This document shows positions 25,385 through 37,219 of a DNA stretch of 64,000 nucleotides, in pieces. A model generated the notes under the pieces. It was given only the letters and a program-made list of their open reading frames with translations, did no database searches and was not told where the DNA came from. Both the position numbers and the translations under genes were made by a program. Numbering within the stretch: the first letter of the stretch is position 1; each line of letters starts with the position of its first letter. This stretch comes from Udeniomyces pyricola (Eukaryota > Basidiomycota > Tremellomycetes > Cystofilobasidiales > Mrakiaceae). The stretch covers positions 389,843-453,842 of the forward strand of contig BCIK01000020.1 of NCBI GenBank assembly GCA_039545295.1, in the 5' to 3' direction.

Positions 25385-28300
25385 TTAATCCTTCTTCGTC
25401 GTCGTCTCATCTTTCTCCTCTCGCAACTCGACGGCTGATTCTGACCTAGTCGACGACCTCGTACTGCCCGCCGTCGGTGTCGTCATCAAGCTCTCTACTC
25501 CGCCTTCCCCCTCGCCACTATAGTCGTTAGTACTGCTACTGCTGGTCGTGCTCGTACTCGGCTGACCCAGACGTGTCGACGATGGGGAGGCGGTCGTATG
25601 ATCGGAGGGGTCCAAGGCGGAAGTTGAGGAAGAGACGGGGTCCGCGACGAGACGTTCAACTGCAAGGAAGGAGTTGAAGAACCCAGGTTCAGCGTATATA
25701 CATACAACAGTCAAGCGAGGAATACCCTTTGTCTCCCCTTCCCTTATTCCCTTACAACTGACTCAGAAACGCGGGAAAACAAGAGAAGTCGGAACCCAAG
25801 AAAGACTACGCTTTCTTCTACTCACGAGCGACCAAATGCTTCGAATAAGCGCTAGCCGAAAACCTGCGCATTTGCGCGAGGATCGGTCGGACTTCGCTCC
25901 GGAGCCGCTCGCGCTGCTCACCCTCAGCCGTGCGAAGGGCCGTTTGGAGGAGGTAGTTGCCAAAGGAGTCTTTGATGAGGATCGCAATGGAAGACGACGT
26001 CGTCGGTGTCGTCGTCGAGGGGTTGTCAAGATTGTTGTTGACGGCAGCGGTGGTGGTGGTAGTGGAGGCAAGGTCGTGAGAAGACGAGGAGGTAGGTAGA
26101 AGTGTCGCCGTCGAGGTCATCGTCGTTTCAGCGGGCGAACCAGCAGTCAGAGGTTGGGTTGAATCCTTTTCGGTGATTGTGGGTGTCAGCAACGATGAGT
26201 TGGACGACGACGACGACGACCCTGACGCGGCGGTAGGTTGAGAACTGAGGATCTCCTCGATGAGCGCCGCTCGGTCTTGGGCCGGAGCCGTCACCAGAGC
26301 CTTTTCACAGACGTTCGAGGCAAACTTGTGGCGGGCCACTGGTGAAGATCGAATTGAGATGGGGGTGAGGATGGGAGAACAAGAAGGACAAAGGGAAGAT
26401 GAAACGAGGCTCAATCAAATGACTCAAGCCAACATATAAAAAAACATCGCGAAGCTCAGGCATAAAATAGAGATCGTCCACTCACTGTGCAACATCTGTC
26501 CCTTGAGCTTTTCTACGATCGCATGTCGATCGTCCATCGTGCCATGTTCGAGCACAAACTGAACGACGTAATTGCCGAACGAATCGAGAACGAGTGTCTG
26601 AACGAAGCGATGCATCTCCTCGAGCAGGGGTCGAGTCTGATCCGAAGGTAAGAACTCGAAGCATCGTTGGAGGACTCGGCAGCCATAGGGGTGAGTGCTA
26701 AGCTCAAACACTGGAGATGAACCCAGGGGAGATGTAACAGAGGGGAAGATGCAGATGGAGAGATGCGTCAGACAAGATGCGAGTGATCCAAACCGAAGAG
26801 AGAAGAAAAAGCTTGGATGGGATCACGTACCATGTCCCTTGAATGCCGCCACAAAGTCGAGCTCGGGCGACGGAAGTGATACGATCCGTTGAATGACTAC
26901 GTCAGATCGACAATCGAAAAGGAACAGACAACAGCCCAACGACACCGTCTCAACATCAGTTCTCCGTTGAAACATTGTTTGTCGTATCAGTGTCGACAAC
27001 GAGACAGGGTGTGAGGCAAGCGAATTTATCACAGGCTTCTTCCTCAACGGTTTACTTTCGAGACTTACCGTGGTTGGCATTGCTTGACTTGACGCACTCG
27101 AGGATGTTTCCCTGGAGTTCGCCGACGAGGCGCGCTCGTTGATCTTCGAGAACGTGCTCAAGAGCCTAAAAGCCCGAGAATTCCGATAGGAAGGCAGGCA
27201 GACAGGAAGGTAGGAGGGGAGGGGGGGGGGAGAGAGATTCGGACGTGTCAGAAACCGGAATCTCCTCTCAAAAGCACATTGGCCCAAAAAGTAACCCACA
27301 AAACAGACGCCCTCTCACCTTTTGGATTGCCCTGCAACCATACGTCTGAAGCGATAGCCGCAAAACGTTGCCTTCCATCGTCTGAGCGAGTGCCGTCTTT
27401 TGCTCTTGCGTGCCAAACTCAAAGAGCTTCTGGATGACGTAGTTGCCAAAGACTTGAAAGAACGTATCGTCATCATTGTCGAGTCAGCCATTCACCCATT
27501 CGTTGACGTACCCCTCAATGATTAGAGAGCGAAACGGAAGGGGAAAAGGGGAGGAGGGGAGGTTGTGTGAAGAAGAGAAAATTGTGTGAAAAACAGACGT
27601 ACCATCCGTCTGGGTCGCAAACGGCGCAGCCAAAATCTCCTTATACACCATCTCGCGCTCCTCTTCGGATGCCGATTCAAGTTTCTGCTGGATGAAGCGA
27701 GAGCCATGCTGATCACCTGAAAACTCGACGACGTGGTCCACAATATCCTATAAGCCCAATCGGACGGGGCGAATGAATTTCGGACGCAACGCGACGAGGA
27801 ACGAGAAAACCCAACAAAGGCGAGGGAGAATAGGATGGGAGTTCAGCCAACGGTTTAATGAAGATTGGCAGGTGATTAGGACCAATCAAACGACCACGTA
27901 CGATCAACTCCCACTTCTTGAGCTTGTTCGTCCTAAACTCCTCTAGCAGCGGACTCTTCGACACAACCGGAGCTTGTTCCCCTCCATCACCGACCACTAG
28001 GCCTCCACCGACACCGTTTCCACCGATGTAACTTCCATTCATGCTCCTCAGCCCACCTGTCCCATGATGGTGATGGGGAGCTCCACCTCCAGGAGCTCGA
28101 CCTCCTCCAGCACCTCCCCTCGGTCCGGGCCGCCCGAACAGCGAGGCATGTCGGTTGTTGTGCTGTTGACCACCTCCTCGGGTGCCTCGAGCGTATTGCT
28201 GCTGCTGCTGCTGCTGTTGTTGTTGAGCTTGGTATTGCTGTTGGTGTTGGGAAAAGGAAGAAGGCGAAAGGGGAAGCATGCTGAATTCGTGGTGGCCTAC

Positions 28301-29750
28301 AGGCGATCCGAGCGAGGGGAACGAAGCAACCACCGGAGATTGCAGAGGAGAAGGGATGTACATCCCCGGCTGGTGCGAGTGAGGTGGGTTGGACACGTGC
28401 GAGGAGTGGTAAGGAGATTGAGAGGAGAACCGATGATGCCAGGAACCAGATAGGGTAGTTGATGATGAACGTCAACGAACCAAACAAATCATCAGCCTGT
28501 GGACTCTCTCAGGATCATGCAGCCAGACAAGACGAAGCCAGCAGAATCCTCACCTGAGGAGAACCCTTTTTGCCTGAACCGTAATTTGGGCCACCTCCGG
28601 ATATGGGGCTACCCAACCAGTATGGACTGGTTCCGTTCCTTCCTCCCATCGACTGCTGGTGGTGGTGCTGATCAAACGGCAACCCGGCGCCTCCGACAGA
28701 CCCTCTCGGCGTGAAAGGAACTGCACTACCTCTCGGTGGCATACTCGGGGATGTGCCTGTGGGGTACACTGGAGGCTGACCTCCGACCGATGCACCAGAT
28801 GAAGCAGAAGCAAGGTACTGCTCATAACTCTCTGACGTGCTTGGCTGAGCGTAAGGATTGTAAGGACTTGGAGGGAACGATCCGTAAGCCGAGCTTGGAT
28901 CCAAAGGGGAGGGAGGTGTTGGGTAGAAGATGTACTCTTGTGCGTAAGCCGCTCGAGGGTTCAGAGGTGAAGGCGGCGGTCGATGCGAATAAACGCCGTT
29001 GCCGTTGGAGCTCGCCTTGGTGTGAGGTTGCACAGGAGCAAACGGTCGGTAAGGCTGCTGAAGATACGAGTTGGCCTGCGAGGGGTGGGACTGAGAATTG
29101 GAGCTCAAGTTCTGCGTTCGGATGGGCTGATGGTGGACCTGTCGCTTGGCGTCGGCGTGGGATCCCTTGCCGTGGTGAGATGAGGAGTTAGATGGGGCAA
29201 GAGAGGATTTGGGGCCAAAGGTCGTTTGTTTCAGCCTGGATTCGAGTGAGTCGACTCCGTCTGCGTCGAGGGCCGATTGGACGACGGCATTGATACGCTT
29301 CTGCGCGTCGCGTTCTTTTTGGGATTGAGCAGTGCCGTTGGAAGAGAGGGCAGCAGCCTGAGCGGCTTCGGCCTGTCGTTGTCGCAGAGAACTAGGGGCA
29401 GAAGGGGTCGTCTACAACGACCAAAAGAAAGGAGAGCGAAACGTCAGGAAATGAGATGATCCAAGCGGATCGTCAGTTCCTGAAGAGTCCCCATCCACTC
29501 TTCTCCCAACAATCCATCTGAAACTGTGATTATTGCGTAGTCGGCCACTTTATTACATCCGACGCAGCGCAGCGTAACTTACGTTCCAAACGTTGCCATT
29601 CTCTTTTGGGGACAAAGTATGTCCCTTGATGCTTGGAACGAGAGTGGAAGGGTTGTTGGAGGTAACTGCAGAAGATATAGATTGCTGCTGGGGTCGGGAA
29701 GGCGGCGGCGACGACCGGTCAACGTTCGCGGCGGGGTTGGCGGGGGACAT
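25385..29750 (-). CDS. PUF/Pumilio-family RNA-binding protein (Puf3/PUM-like)
   Basis: Sequence-specific 3' UTR binder that represses or destabilises mRNAs. The start is the ATG at 29750; exon 2 ends at 28554 and exon 3 runs about 28369-27902. The N-terminal half is disordered (Ser/Pro/Gly/Gln-rich, with a poly-Gln run at 28198-28226). [15 protein letters not shown] precedes the eight repeats. Recognition residues are: R1 GSRFIQ (S,R,Q), R2 GNYVIQ (N,Y,Q), R3 GCRAIQ (C,R,Q), R4 NANHVIQ (N,H,Q), R5 GCRVLQ (C,R,Q), R6 GNYVVQ (N,Y,Q), R7 ASNVCE (S,N,E), R8 GNYLLQ (N,Y,Q). By the PUF code this reads 5'-UGUAUAUA-3'. About 80 low-complexity residues split repeats 7 and 8. A Ser/Thr-rich tail ends at 25385. 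The GT..AG joins I checked keep frame. Confidence 0.95.
28198..28226 (-). repeat. CAG/CAA run encoding poly-Gln in the PUF protein
   Basis: Mixed CAG/CAA codons giving about ten glutamines in the disordered N-terminal half of the PUF protein. Confidence 0.85.
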
Positions 29751-30462
29751 GCTGGTTTGGATGATTCGCTTGTTCTTGAAGGTGATAGGACGGTAGATGG
29801 GATGTCAGACCGAGACAGCGAGGGAATGTAAAGATGATGTGATCTATTGCGTTTTGGATTTGTTTTTGTTGGTGATGGTGTTTTTGGCAAGAGGACACCA
29901 AAGAAAGCAAAGGAGGGGGGAAAGAGAACTGGGGTAAGGAGAGAGTAAGGGGGGGAAGGCAAGGGATCGTGAAGAAATCGACAGTCTGCGTTAGAAATCG
30001 ATTCAATCGACGGTAGGGGTATCGGTGTGATCTTCTGGATCAGGAGATCGCATCGGAGGGGTCATGGTGGGATAGAGGGGTAGTTGTCAGGTCAAGAAGG
30101 TCAAGGCAAAGGAGTCTAGTGTCGGCAAGAGCGGGCTTGGTCCCCCCTCCTCTCCCCAGTCGAGCGGGGTCGAGCGCGAAAAGAGCGGGGGCGGCGAAGG
30201 GAGCAACGACAGGCGACGACGATCCCTCCCTCCCCATCTCTTTTGGGCCAAGTCTATCGTTGATTGGACGCGTCGGATGTGAAGTCAGGTGTGAAGAGAA
30301 GAACTGACGCGTCTACGGAGAGAGACGAAAAGTTGAGAGAGCAATAGAGGCGGTGATGGAAAAAGACAGGGGGGAGGGATTGTCTTCGGAACCAGGAAGG
30401 GAAGGGGCGGAGTCAACAGGGGGGAAAGTGAGCTGATTGGGAGATGATGCAGATGAGGTGTC

Positions 30463-30503
30463 GTTGGTTGGTTGGTTGGTTGGTTGGTTGGTTGGTTGGT
30501 TGG
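30463..30503 (+). repeat. GGTT tetranucleotide microsatellite (about 10 units)
   Basis: Uninterrupted ttgg/ggtt units followed by two ggtc units. It lies in the PUF upstream region. Confidence 0.95.
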
Positions 30504-30523
30504 TCGGTCGGTTTCGGGTGGGC

Positions 30524-30568
<45 letters not shown>
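30524..30568 (+). repeat. GAT trinucleotide microsatellite (about 15 units)
   Basis: Perfect GAT units followed by a few TAA units, only about 20 bp after the GGTT run. Confidence 0.95.
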
Positions 30569-31243
30569 AATAATAATGATGGACTCACAAGAGTGTTTGT
30601 GTAAAGGATAGAGATGGGGATAGGGATGATGATGATGAGGGGGATGATGGAAGAGGGACTGATGATGAGAAGAAGAAGAAGGAGTAGCTCTGGAAGTGGT
30701 GACTGTCTTTACATGAGAGTAAATGAGAGAGCCAAGCTTGAGCTGGCAGCTGGAACGCTGGTCAGACAGAGTCAGATCCAAGGCGCAAGAAGGTTGGGGC
30801 AGGCGGATGCTTCCCAAAACGCCCGCTTCTGGCCGCTTCTGACTGCTTCTCACCTGCTCCAAACCTGCTTCTCGCCCGCTTCTGCCGCCAAAGAGTCCAC
30901 TCCGTCCGCCATCCGGGGTTCCGCATCACCGCATGGGTCGGCTCCTTTTCTTTGATTGGTCTTCATTCTCCATCATTTTCTTCTTCGGGTCCGACGCGTC
31001 CGAACTATAACTGATGTGAGTCCTTCATTCCATCGACCATTTATGTTGTATCAATCACATACATTCCATCAATCAACTAACTATACACAAACTGTCTTCC
31101 TCCACTCAACACATCGCACTCCTCACATCCTCACGACGTACGTACTATCCCTGCGCTGAACGCTTCCGGCTATTACAACCAAACATCAACCCATCCAGAG
31201 GCCATCCAACCCAGCCGCAGTCGTCATCATCATCATAGTCTCT

Positions 31244-31511
31244 TCAAAGCTTCGAAGAAGCAGCACCACTAGCCTCAAACGCAGCCCCCTCGTCCGTCAC
31301 GAGGACGTAACGGAACCTTGCTTTGTTGGCATGTTGATCCACGACGGCCTTGTTGACCTCGCTCATCGGGACTACATAGTCAAACGAAACAAATGAAAAA
31401 GAACAGGGAGAATGAACCCCCGATCGATGTGATCAGGACTTGTGCATTTGGGGTAAATTGGCCCGATCCTTCAATCCAACCAATCGTCTGCTTTCACCAC
31501 AACACTTGAAG

Positions 31512-31542
<31 letters not shown>

Positions 31543-33839
31543 TAGACGGAGGACCCAATCAGAGAGCTTACATTTCTCGATCCAAGGCTCGACGTGGTGT
31601 TCCCGAACGAACTCGAACATTTCCCGGATGACTTTGGGCGATCCGATGGCGGATCCACCGAGGAGGACGTTGCTCATGATCAAAGGCATCGGGTGGAAAG
31701 TCAAAGGCGCTTCCGGTACACCAACGACTGAAAATAGAGAGAAGCAAAAGGGTCATCTCAAGAAAAAGGTGTCAGGCGCACTGATAGGAAAAGGAGAAAG
31801 AAAGCGAAGAAGCCGACAGCATTCAATGGACCTCAACGCACGGATGAGGATCCCTCCCGGTCGAAGCAGAGAAAGGTAGCCTTTGAGCGGCATCTCGTGA
31901 CTGGCGTTAGTCGAGATGATGAGGTCCAGAGAGCGAGCATAGGGCTTGAACTTGTCGGCTTTTCCATCGCCCGTCGCCTGTTGGAGGAAAGAAAAAGAGA
32001 TATCGTGTTGGAGGAGGAGGACCAGGATGAGAACCCGGAAGAATTGATATACGGGACATATTTCGTACAGACACTCAAGACATTCAAAGCGAAAACGGAA
32101 CAACGGCAAAAAAGAGGAGTAGAGAACCAGAAAAAAAAAACATACGATGAATGTGGTAGCCCCCATCTTTTCAGCATCGGCCTTCTTGGAGTCCGAATGA
32201 GAAATGACGGAAACGTTGGCGCCCATGGCTTTTGCAAAGATCACACCTGTAGATTTACATCCATAAAAAAATGGAGCGGAGAGATGAAGCAGGAGGGAAA
32301 TTCTGGGTTAGACGTAGTGTGACTAGGGAAGATAACAGGAAGAAGAAGTAATACATCTTCGACGTACCAAAATGTCCGAGTCCACCCAATCCAACTGACC
32401 ACCAGAAGAGAGGGGAGATGCGAGACGAAAAGGATCAGGTATAGAAACGACCAGGCCAGATACAGCCACGACGTGGTTCTTGCAAACACATACCAATCCC
32501 GACATCTTTGGCCGTCGTTCCTGCACCATATTGCTTCAGGGGTGAAAAAACTGTCACACCTCCGCAGAGGAGAGGAGCTGCATGGGCTCTGCAAAGTGTG
32601 TATAAAATTGCAGTTAAACCGCAACAAGAACCAAGACGTCAGAAGGGTTCAGCAAAGAGTCGGCTCTCTGCAATACGTTTGCACACGGAGAACGTAAACG
32701 TACGGATCGACTCCTGCAGGGATAGGGATCACAAAGTGGCCGGGAGCTCGATGGTAGTTCGCATACCCTGATGGATGTATGGAGAAGAACCGAGTTCCCA
32801 AGAGCAATGAGTCAGCTACAGTCAGCTATCAATTGAGCTGAAATCCCATGGATCGATCTCTTATTGATTCAAGATGCTCCACGAACAGGCACGCACCTCC
32901 GTAAGACTGATCGCCTTTGCCATTGCCCTTCTTGTATATGCCATTGTAAGTGCCGACTTGACCCTCGTCGCAATAGGGCTCGAGATCTTGCTTGCATCGA
33001 GTACACTCGAGGCATCTGGATCAAGGACCGGCACACGAAAGTCCAAAGGTGAGAGTCTATTGGGACGCAACATCGATGAGGAAATCCGAAGGAAGCTGGA
33101 AATTTGTCAAAGGACGTACGAGTCGTTCTGAGCACCAACACCTATTAAGTTGAAGCGTGGGCACAGTAACAAAGACACAATCAGGTTCGGTCAGCCTGCA
33201 ACATCTCGGATCATTGACCTGCAATCGAGATAGTCGCCCATCTGATTCCGAAGATTGGCAACATCCATGCACACTAACCGACCAAGTCCCCGACTTTGAC
33301 ATGCTTGACTTCTTTACCGACCCGAACAGCGTGTCCGACGATCTCGTGACCGACAACCTGAGGGTATTTGACCTCTCCCCATCCACTGGACGCGGTATGA
33401 AGGTCTACGATGCAGACAGACACGGAGACAAGACAGGGACATCAGCATACGTCGGTGATGATTATAAGCTGTAGGTAGATGGAAAGCGTACCAGAAGCAC
33501 AGATGCCGCAGTACAAGATCTAAGGCAGAGTGGGCCGGTTTCGGATGAGGTTGGAATTGGGATTGGAAGAGGATCATTGATCAAGGGGGACCAAACAAAG
33601 TGCATTCATCGATGTTGAGCTGATTATATTCGTTTACTTGTTCACTCCTCTCGTCTCGCTACCCGATCCTTTCACTCAAAGGATTGATGAACGACTCCCA
33701 CCTTGATATCGACATCGGTCTCGTCCCACTTCTTGGGCTCGTAATCGAACAGCTTAAAGTTGCCTTCGATGGAATCCTTGCCAAAGGCACCCCATCCTGT
33801 GAACTTGGCGGGCGAAGATTCGGTTGCGGGACTGGACAT
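31244..33839 (-). CDS. Zinc-dependent NADP(H) alcohol dehydrogenase, cinnamyl-ADH/ADH6 family
   Basis: Medium-chain dehydrogenase that reduces aldehydes (aromatic and fusel) with NADPH. Start ATG at 33839 (FTGWGAFGKDSIEGNFKLFD). Catalytic zinc ligands: Cys in LYCGICASD and the His-Glu pair in VVGHEIVGH. Structural zinc: CLECTRC plus EPYC. Then QVGTYNG, SYGGYANYHR, PLLCGGVTVFSPLKQYGAG and the Rossmann loop GLGGLGHFG, followed by NVSVISHSDSKKADAEKMGA; the Ser/Lys pattern after the second strand fits NADPH preference. It ends with RFRYVLVTDEG and SSKL, stop at 31244. The GLGGLG loop lies on a 27-nt exon (32368-32394). The last intron carries a 25-nt poly(T) tract. About ten exons; length close to the usual 360 aa. 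Confidence 0.92.
31512..31536. repeat. Poly(A) tract (poly(T) in the last ADH intron)
   Basis: 25 A on the + strand. It lies in the final intron of the ADH gene in the gene sense (donor near 31570, acceptor near 31375). Confidence 0.9.
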
Positions 33840-35408
33840 GGTTGTGAGTGTGTGAGTGGATGGATGTGGAGTGAGATGGACGGATGAGGAAGAAGGGAAG
33901 AGAGGGAGTGTGTTGGGGAAATATAAATAAGAGATGGATCAAAGTGGAGGGGTACGGTCTCAAAGGGGAGTCAGCGTGGGCTGATATGTACGTATGTATG
34001 ATCAGGACGTAGAGGGGAATGACGTCTGCACGCCGCACCCACGGGACAAGAATATAGAATCACTCCTCCGTTCGCTTATGGCTTGGCCGGCTCACCGAGC
34101 GCGCGACATCGGGCCGAGACCCTCGAGCCCGTTGCCTGTTGATCGTGGGCGGCAATGAGAACGTCGCCGGATCGATTGCTGACACGCATGCAGGATGCAC
34201 CACGATTCATCGTCTATACTATCTGCAGCTGATTCCTTGTGTTCTTGTATAATACGATGGTCCTCGCTTGTCATGCATGAGCCAAGCTTCGATCGATACG
34301 ATGCACCTCCGAGCCGACCGACTCAGTCCTCATGCATCATGCCTCCACCTCGGTCTGCAGTCTTACTTACATCATCTTTCGATCTTCCATCAAACACCGC
34401 AGCGATACCGTGTGCTACTATGTAGCATGGGTTCACCTTTGAGCGATCTTAGGAACGTTCGCGATCGAACTACATACATAGAGCCCAGATCCCCGCTACG
34501 TCTAGATCTTACACAGATCCGAGGTTGTCAGGGACGACCGGCGACCCGTCGTCGACACCCAGGTTCCATATAATCTATGACCGGCACGTACGGTTTCACC
34601 GTCCACGTCGCGCGCGATCATGTAGACCACGCCAGATCATCAGGAAACCGCATGTGTTATCAGGCTTATAAAATCATCACAATGTAGCTACCCTCAAGAA
34701 AGCCCCTCGAAGCTCCCAGTTCCAAGCTCCAAGCGCCCTCACTCACCCGGCAGCGCGCAGTTTAATGCTTCAAGCACGAGACAAATCCCGTACACGTGTT
34801 CCATCAGACCTCAGCCTTCCCGACTTCTTACGAGCGAAGCCGGGCGACGGCAAGCACCATTAGTATCACCTTGGTTTTCTCATCTTGCCAATCTTCGCTC
34901 GTCGCTGCATCACTTGGTTCTTTTTGCTCTGTGCAGAAGCAGACCCCAGTAAAAATTTATACACCGATGATTTCTGAGATTGCCGTCAAGGAATGCTAGC
35001 TTGATCATGGGCATTGAATCAATTTGCGAGCTGTATGCACGTTACGGACCCTCCTCGCTCCGATATTCAACTTGGCAATCGGCGAGTAGACCTGCGGCAG
35101 ACACTCTTAGATAGATACTCATGTCTATATATATCGTCAACCATGCAAAACGCGTCCTGAGAACTCCACCGGCTCGTATCCTTTATCCCCATCACAAGAG
35201 GCCTACACACGTACGACGTCTTCGAAGTTGATCATGCTTAGACCTAGCTATGACCCACGACTATATTAAGCATCTTGCATTCCATCCGTCTATCTATCTC
35301 ACCAGCCCGGCTTCGATCTTTTTTTATTTTTATTTTTTAATCCTCTTCAAGACTCACACATGACTTGAATCCATGGAGTTCAACCTACTCTTTTCTTCTT
35401 CTTCTATC
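33840..35408. promoter_or_regulatory. ADH upstream region / AUR1 3' flank
   Basis: 1.57 kb between two genes that both run on the - strand. It carries the ADH promoter next to 33839 and the AUR1 3' UTR next to 35409. I see no coding region; several palindrome-rich short words (cgatcg, acgtac) occur but nothing I can assign. Confidence 0.5.
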
Positions 35409-37219
35409 TCAATCCAACCGACTACTCCCTTTTCCCTTACCCTTTCCTTTCCCCCCGACATCACCGACATCTCCTGACGCGCTGCCCCCGGCGTTCCGAC
35501 TAGCCGGTCTCGAGATGCTGCTCCCTTTCTTTCCTCCTTCTCCCGTCGACTCCGAGGAAAATCGACCGGTCGATGTGCCGGGAGGAGAAGAGAAAGGGTG
35601 GTCGCTGTCTTCGGGAAGATCACCTTCTTCGAGCTTACGGATCTCGGCATCGAGATCGGTGTGTGCGTTTTGAGAAGAAAGTTGTTCTGGAAGGAAGATG
35701 GTATGACAGAAGTGATGATGGGGATCATCAAAAATGGAATTCAGCACTTCAACAAATCATCGCGATAAAAAGAACGCGCAACGCTCAAGTCCCTCGACAG
35801 AAGAAGAGAGAAAGAAAAGCAAACGTAAGATAGAAATAAGAAATCGATTGGGAACTGACGATCGACAAGGCTATATTCCTCGAACCTCCCGACACCTCCC
35901 GTCTCCCACTCCTTGAGTTCAGCTGGGAGGAAGTAGTAGAACACAAACGTCGCCAGGCACGCGCCTGCGACAACGTCGATGAGGTAGTGATGGGTGAGGT
36001 ACATGGTCGCCCAGTACAAGATGGCAACGTAGATCCAGTAAAACACCCTGTCGAGGAGGAGGATGAGGATGGGATACCAGAGGGCAAGGTCAACAACAAG
36101 TAAGAATCGTCTTCCGCAAAATGGACCCTAAAGCAGAGCCATGTCGGTAGTAACCACGAGAGGAACCTCAGAACTCACTTGAACCTTGGGAAGAAGTGGC
36201 TCAAAAATAAGGCCTCGATGGTTGCCGAACCAGCGTGAAGGGACGGGAACGCGCCAAAGACGAGAGGGGCGGCCGAGAAAGTGTCGGTGTAGCCGGTACC
36301 ACCAAAGAGATGGTCGATTCGGGAGAGACCACCAGCGGATCCTTTCATGGAGTATTCGGCTGGCGTGAGGCCGTGAATAAGCTCATACCCTGAGGTATAA
36401 GAATGAGCAGCAAACGAGATGAACAAAGGTGGAGGAGAGGGGGGGGGGAGAGGGTCCGACAGTTCGCCAGGTCAGCTTATCGAGGCTTTCAAAGCAACAT
36501 AAAGTAAAAGGCCACGTGTTGCATGTATGAGACTATCTTTGGTGGCCGAACGTACATGGGGAAGCACAGGGGAACATTATCTGAATGAGTACGCCGGCAA
36601 TGTTCATGTACCCAAAGATCTTGCCCCAAAAGTCGATCGACCCCCTCGGTCCAAACACAAACGTGACGGCCGCGACGACAAAGGGGATCACAAAGTGGAC
36701 GACTCCATAAGGGACCCAAGCAAGGATGTCGAGGACCGGGTGGGTATAACGAGTAAGGATGTCAGAGATGTTGGCGCCGTACAAGGTGGATTCAAGTGTA
36801 GGAAGCAAGGCGACGTGAATGGTGGGACGGTAGGAAGGCGGAATGTATCGACAAGAGTAAAATGTGATGAGCCATGTGAGGATGGGGAGAGCGGGGAAGA
36901 AGAATTGGCTCGTCACCGGGATGGCGATGAGGGCGAGGTAGATGAGGGGGATGAGCAGCTTGGACGGGAACGCGGGTGATTCCATGACAAAGAGCGAAGC
37001 CAACCAGAGCGAGCCGAGGACGAGGTACTGGTAGTCTTTGCGGAGCGAGAACTTGTGCGCCCGAACTTTGGCGATTGTCTGAGACGGAGCGAAGGAGGTA
37101 TTGAGCCGAGCGAGGGCGGCAAGGATGTTGGCCAAGAGGTACTTGACGAATCCTAGCGGCGTCCGCGACGTCGCTGGAATGATGTGCAATTGGTGATAGG
37201 GAACGGCTGAGGACGACAT
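35409..37219 (-). CDS. AUR1: Inositol phosphorylceramide synthase catalytic subunit
   Basis: Golgi membrane enzyme that transfers phosphoinositol from phosphatidylinositol to ceramide; the target of aureobasidin A. Four exons, first 36556-37219. Multiple TM helices: YLVLGSLWLASLFVM, LLIPLIYLALIAIPV, FFFPALPILTWLITFYS. The family block LLPTLESTLYGANISDILT is followed by LAWVPYGVVHFVIPFVVAA. The PAP2-like active site is complete: GAFPSLHAGSATIEAL and TMYLTHHYLIDVVAG (two His and Asp). WYELIHG spans the first splice join (T|GG) and RFEEYSLVDQQ the last. The cytosolic tail is Ser/Gly/Lys-rich and ends KGSSRLD. The VHF and SDIL positions linked to aureobasidin resistance in yeast look wild type. 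It starts about 1.0 kb from the divergent VPS51. Confidence 0.95.

Larger units (their letters stand above)
29751..31243. promoter_or_regulatory. PUF upstream region with microsatellites / ADH 3' flank
   Basis: 1.5 kb upstream of the PUF start (29750) and downstream of the ADH stop (31244). It holds a GGTT tetranucleotide run (30463-30503), a GAT run (30524-30568) and a cluster of GCTTCT words at about 30823-30885. No gene is supported; the Ser/Ile-rich readings are translations of the repeats. Confidence 0.55.

Noticed and set aside
28370..28553. Continuation of the PUF reading frame upstream of CCGGGGATG as coding
   Set aside because: An in-frame TGA occurs in this stretch. The AG just before CCGGGG at 28369 joins in phase 0 to the exon ending at 28554, so the stretch is an intron.
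30413..30862. Reading with poly-Ile or poly-Ser runs
   Set aside because: It is the translation of GAT and GGTT microsatellites.
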